From an uncultured Saprospiraceae bacterium (GTDB lineage: Bacteria > Bacteroidota > Bacteroidia > Chitinophagales > Saprospiraceae), in assembly GCA_937928045.1 (NCBI GenBank), contig CALFWO010000017.1, positions 153,635 to 217,634 of the forward strand: a stretch of DNA of 64,000 nt, in the 5' to 3' direction. A model generated the notes under the pieces. It saw only the letters and a list, made by a program, of their open reading frames with translations, made no database searches and was not told the origin of the DNA. The position numbers were made by a program, and so were the translations under genes. Numbering within the stretch: the stretch's first letter is position 1; the number at the start of each line of letters is the position of its first letter. Shown here piece by piece: positions 62,814-64,000 of the stretch.

Positions 62814-64000
62814 GGACTTGATTTTCTTGATCTAATCCTTGTAAAGTACGCCGGACACCAATATTTTGTACCTTTTGCTTGAGGTAAAAAGCTGATTCTT
62901 TTTCTAATAATGTATAGTATAGTAAAGCACCAGTAATTATAAATATTGCGAATGAAAATAGAATGATGAATTCTTCTATAAAGATATAAAGTAAGGTTAC
63001 GATTTCTTCTTTGATTTCCAATTCGAGCGGCAGGTTCCAACTAATAACTTCTAGTGAAAATGACCACAGACTCGTGGTCAAAGAGCATAAAAATAATCCT
63101 AGCAAAAGTACCAATACACCAAATATTTTTAAGCCTCTTCCATATCCTGAAAAAACTAAGTTCAATGACTCTCTCAAATCTTGTATCGGACTTTGATCTG
63201 GAAGTGCAGATCTATAAATCCAAACAAAGATTATGGGAAGCACAAAAAAGGCAAGTAACAAAGTTGCTTTAATCGAAATGAAAAGTAGGATAGATAAAAT
63301 ACTAGAGAGGAAAAGTAATTTTAATGCCCTTACAGTTTTCTTTGATCTTGAAGCCAATAGTTGTTGGTGACGTTCTGGGTCAAATTCTTTACTTAATATA
63401 TTGGTGACAATTAAACTCATTAGGAAAAATACAACACAGTTGATAATTGGTAAAAAACCTATTGATGAGTTGTTGAAAAAATCTGGAAGTAAATCTAGTG
63501 CTTTGAAGAAGTAAGAAAAAATAAGGTTACTTGAAAAGCTTGGGGAATAGGCATAGAGTTTTGTTGGAGCCGCATTACCAAAGAGTAAACATAAAAGTGT
63601 GAATAACGCAGCGCAAAGTGCAGCAATGCGCATTAGTGATCCTGACTTTTTTCTAATTAATACAAAAAGATCCGAAAAAATTTGTCCAGTGTTTTTTACG
63701 ATGCCAAGGTCAATTTGCTCGTTTTGTTTTGGTTGTAAATCGGCAATTCCTTTCTGTACTTTTTTCCCTGTTCGTCCAAGTATTACAGGCAGAATCACAA
63801 AATATCCGATAACGAATGCCAGGCAAATGAGGATAAAGAGCAACCTCAAAATATCTGGTGCTTCAGTGATTCTCGTTAAAAATCCCTCTATGAATCCGGC
63901 AACTATGAAAAGAGGTGTTACTCCAATCATAATTTTTAAACCTCTTCTTGCTGAAAGTTGAAAGGCATTGATTCTAGATAAAGTACCGGGAAAGACTAGT
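62803..64000 (-). CDS. SpoIIM-like (DUF95) protein with long extra membrane region, 5' truncated by window end
   Basis: At least 399 residues are visible; the frame stays open to the window edge, so the start is beyond 64000. An internal ATG at 63930 is not the start, because the codons upstream of it read as typical SpoIIM sequence: LVFPGTLSRINAFQLSARRG, followed by LKIMIGVTPLFIVAGFIEGF. SpoIIM/DUF95 proteins are multi-span membrane proteins often found with MoxR/DUF58 genes. After that domain about 300 residues follow with seven or so further spans (for example SILSILLFISIKATLLLAFF) and no match I can name. Either a fusion with a second membrane protein or a family-specific extension. Confidence 0.83.
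   Translation of the reverse strand, partial: LVFPGTLSRINAFQLSARRGLKIMIGVTPLFIVAGFIEGFLTRITEAPDILRLLFILICLAFVIGYFVILPVILGRTGKKVQKGIADLQPKQNEQIDLGIVKNTGQIFSDLFVLIRKKSGSLMRIAALCAALFTLLCLLFGNAAPTKLYAYSPSFSSNLIFSYFFKALDLLPDFFNNSSIGFLPIINCVVFFLMSLIVTNILSKEFDPERHQQLLASRSKKTVRALKLLFLSSILSILLFISIKATLLLAFFVLPIIFVWIYRSALPDQSPIQDLRESLNLVFSGYGRGLKIFGVLVLLLGLFLCSLTTSLWSFSLEVISWNLPLELEIKEEIVTLLYIFIEEFIILFSFAIFIITGALLYYTLLEKESAFYLKQKVQNIGVRRTLQGLDQENQVHGL

Noticed and set aside
63930..63932. ATG at 63930 as the start of the SpoIIM-like gene
   Set aside because: Codons upstream stay open to the window edge and match the conserved SpoIIM segment, so the true start is outside the window.

Overview
The window looks like chromosomal DNA of a marine or free-living member of the Bacteroidota, most plausibly near Saprospiria/Chitinophagia (phylum is firm, order is inference). 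The reasons are a low GC content, promoters of the Bacteroidota type (TTG/TTTG, about 20 bp, TAnnTTTG), a TonB-dependent receptor with a carboxypeptidase-like N-terminus, LytS/LytTR signalling, and at least six cargo proteins of the type IX secretion system (five type A sorting tails and one gliding-motility type B tail). No rRNA, tRNA, CRISPR array, phage or complete insertion sequence was seen.

Layout. 1-2.9 kb holds housekeeping genes on the minus strand: RidA, the yceD-rpmF pair and fumC. 3.2-4.6 kb holds the most unusual gene, an intact Mn-type superoxide dismutase continued in frame by about 280 residues of Lys/Ala/Thr repeats like those of bacterial histone-H1-like proteins. 4.8-12.7 kb is a run of envelope and redox genes: lipoproteins, two thioredoxin-fold proteins, a CPBP protease, an OmpA protein, a thioredoxin/MsrA-like hybrid, and a SCO1 / MORN / YHYH lipoprotein cluster suggestive of copper handling. 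13-15 kb has an acyl-adenylate-forming enzyme and a PUR-type nucleic-acid-binding protein. 15.4-24.6 kb is one apparent signalling operon of two overlapping LytS-type kinases, one LytTR regulator and a TonB-dependent receptor. 24.7-27.1 kb has a hydrolase-OsmC fusion and a lipoprotein with two metal-ribbon-like repeats. 27.4-45.8 kb is a secretome block: two tandem paralogous T9SS proteins, a TPR histidine kinase, an M43 protease divergent from a 1,468-residue PKD adhesin, a PqqB-like metallo-hydrolase, a 921-residue T9SS protein, a coiled-coil protein and an Omp28 protein.

45.8-50.7 kb has rsgA, a 52-residue membrane protein just behind it, an outer-membrane-like protein, and a flippase overlapping a membrane-anchored MepA-like peptidase. 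50.8-55.3 kb has an M42 aminopeptidase, then a non-coding array of three 216-bp structured repeats preceded by a 45-nt near-perfect palindrome, then an SGNH hydrolase whose 5' end abuts the array, a serine hydrolase and a small membrane protein. 55.3-57.1 kb pairs an Lrp/AsnC regulator with a divergent Cys/Met-metabolism PLP enzyme. 57.1-64 kb ends with a secreted protein of unknown function and a MoxR-DUF58-DUF4350-DUF4129-SpoIIM operon. The SpoIIM gene carries a long extra membrane region and runs off the right end of the window.

The best candidates for something undescribed are the superoxide dismutase with a DNA-binding-like tail (3195-4640) and the structured 216-bp repeat array with its palindrome (51884-52564). 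Function calls rest on motif reading only; no searches were run.
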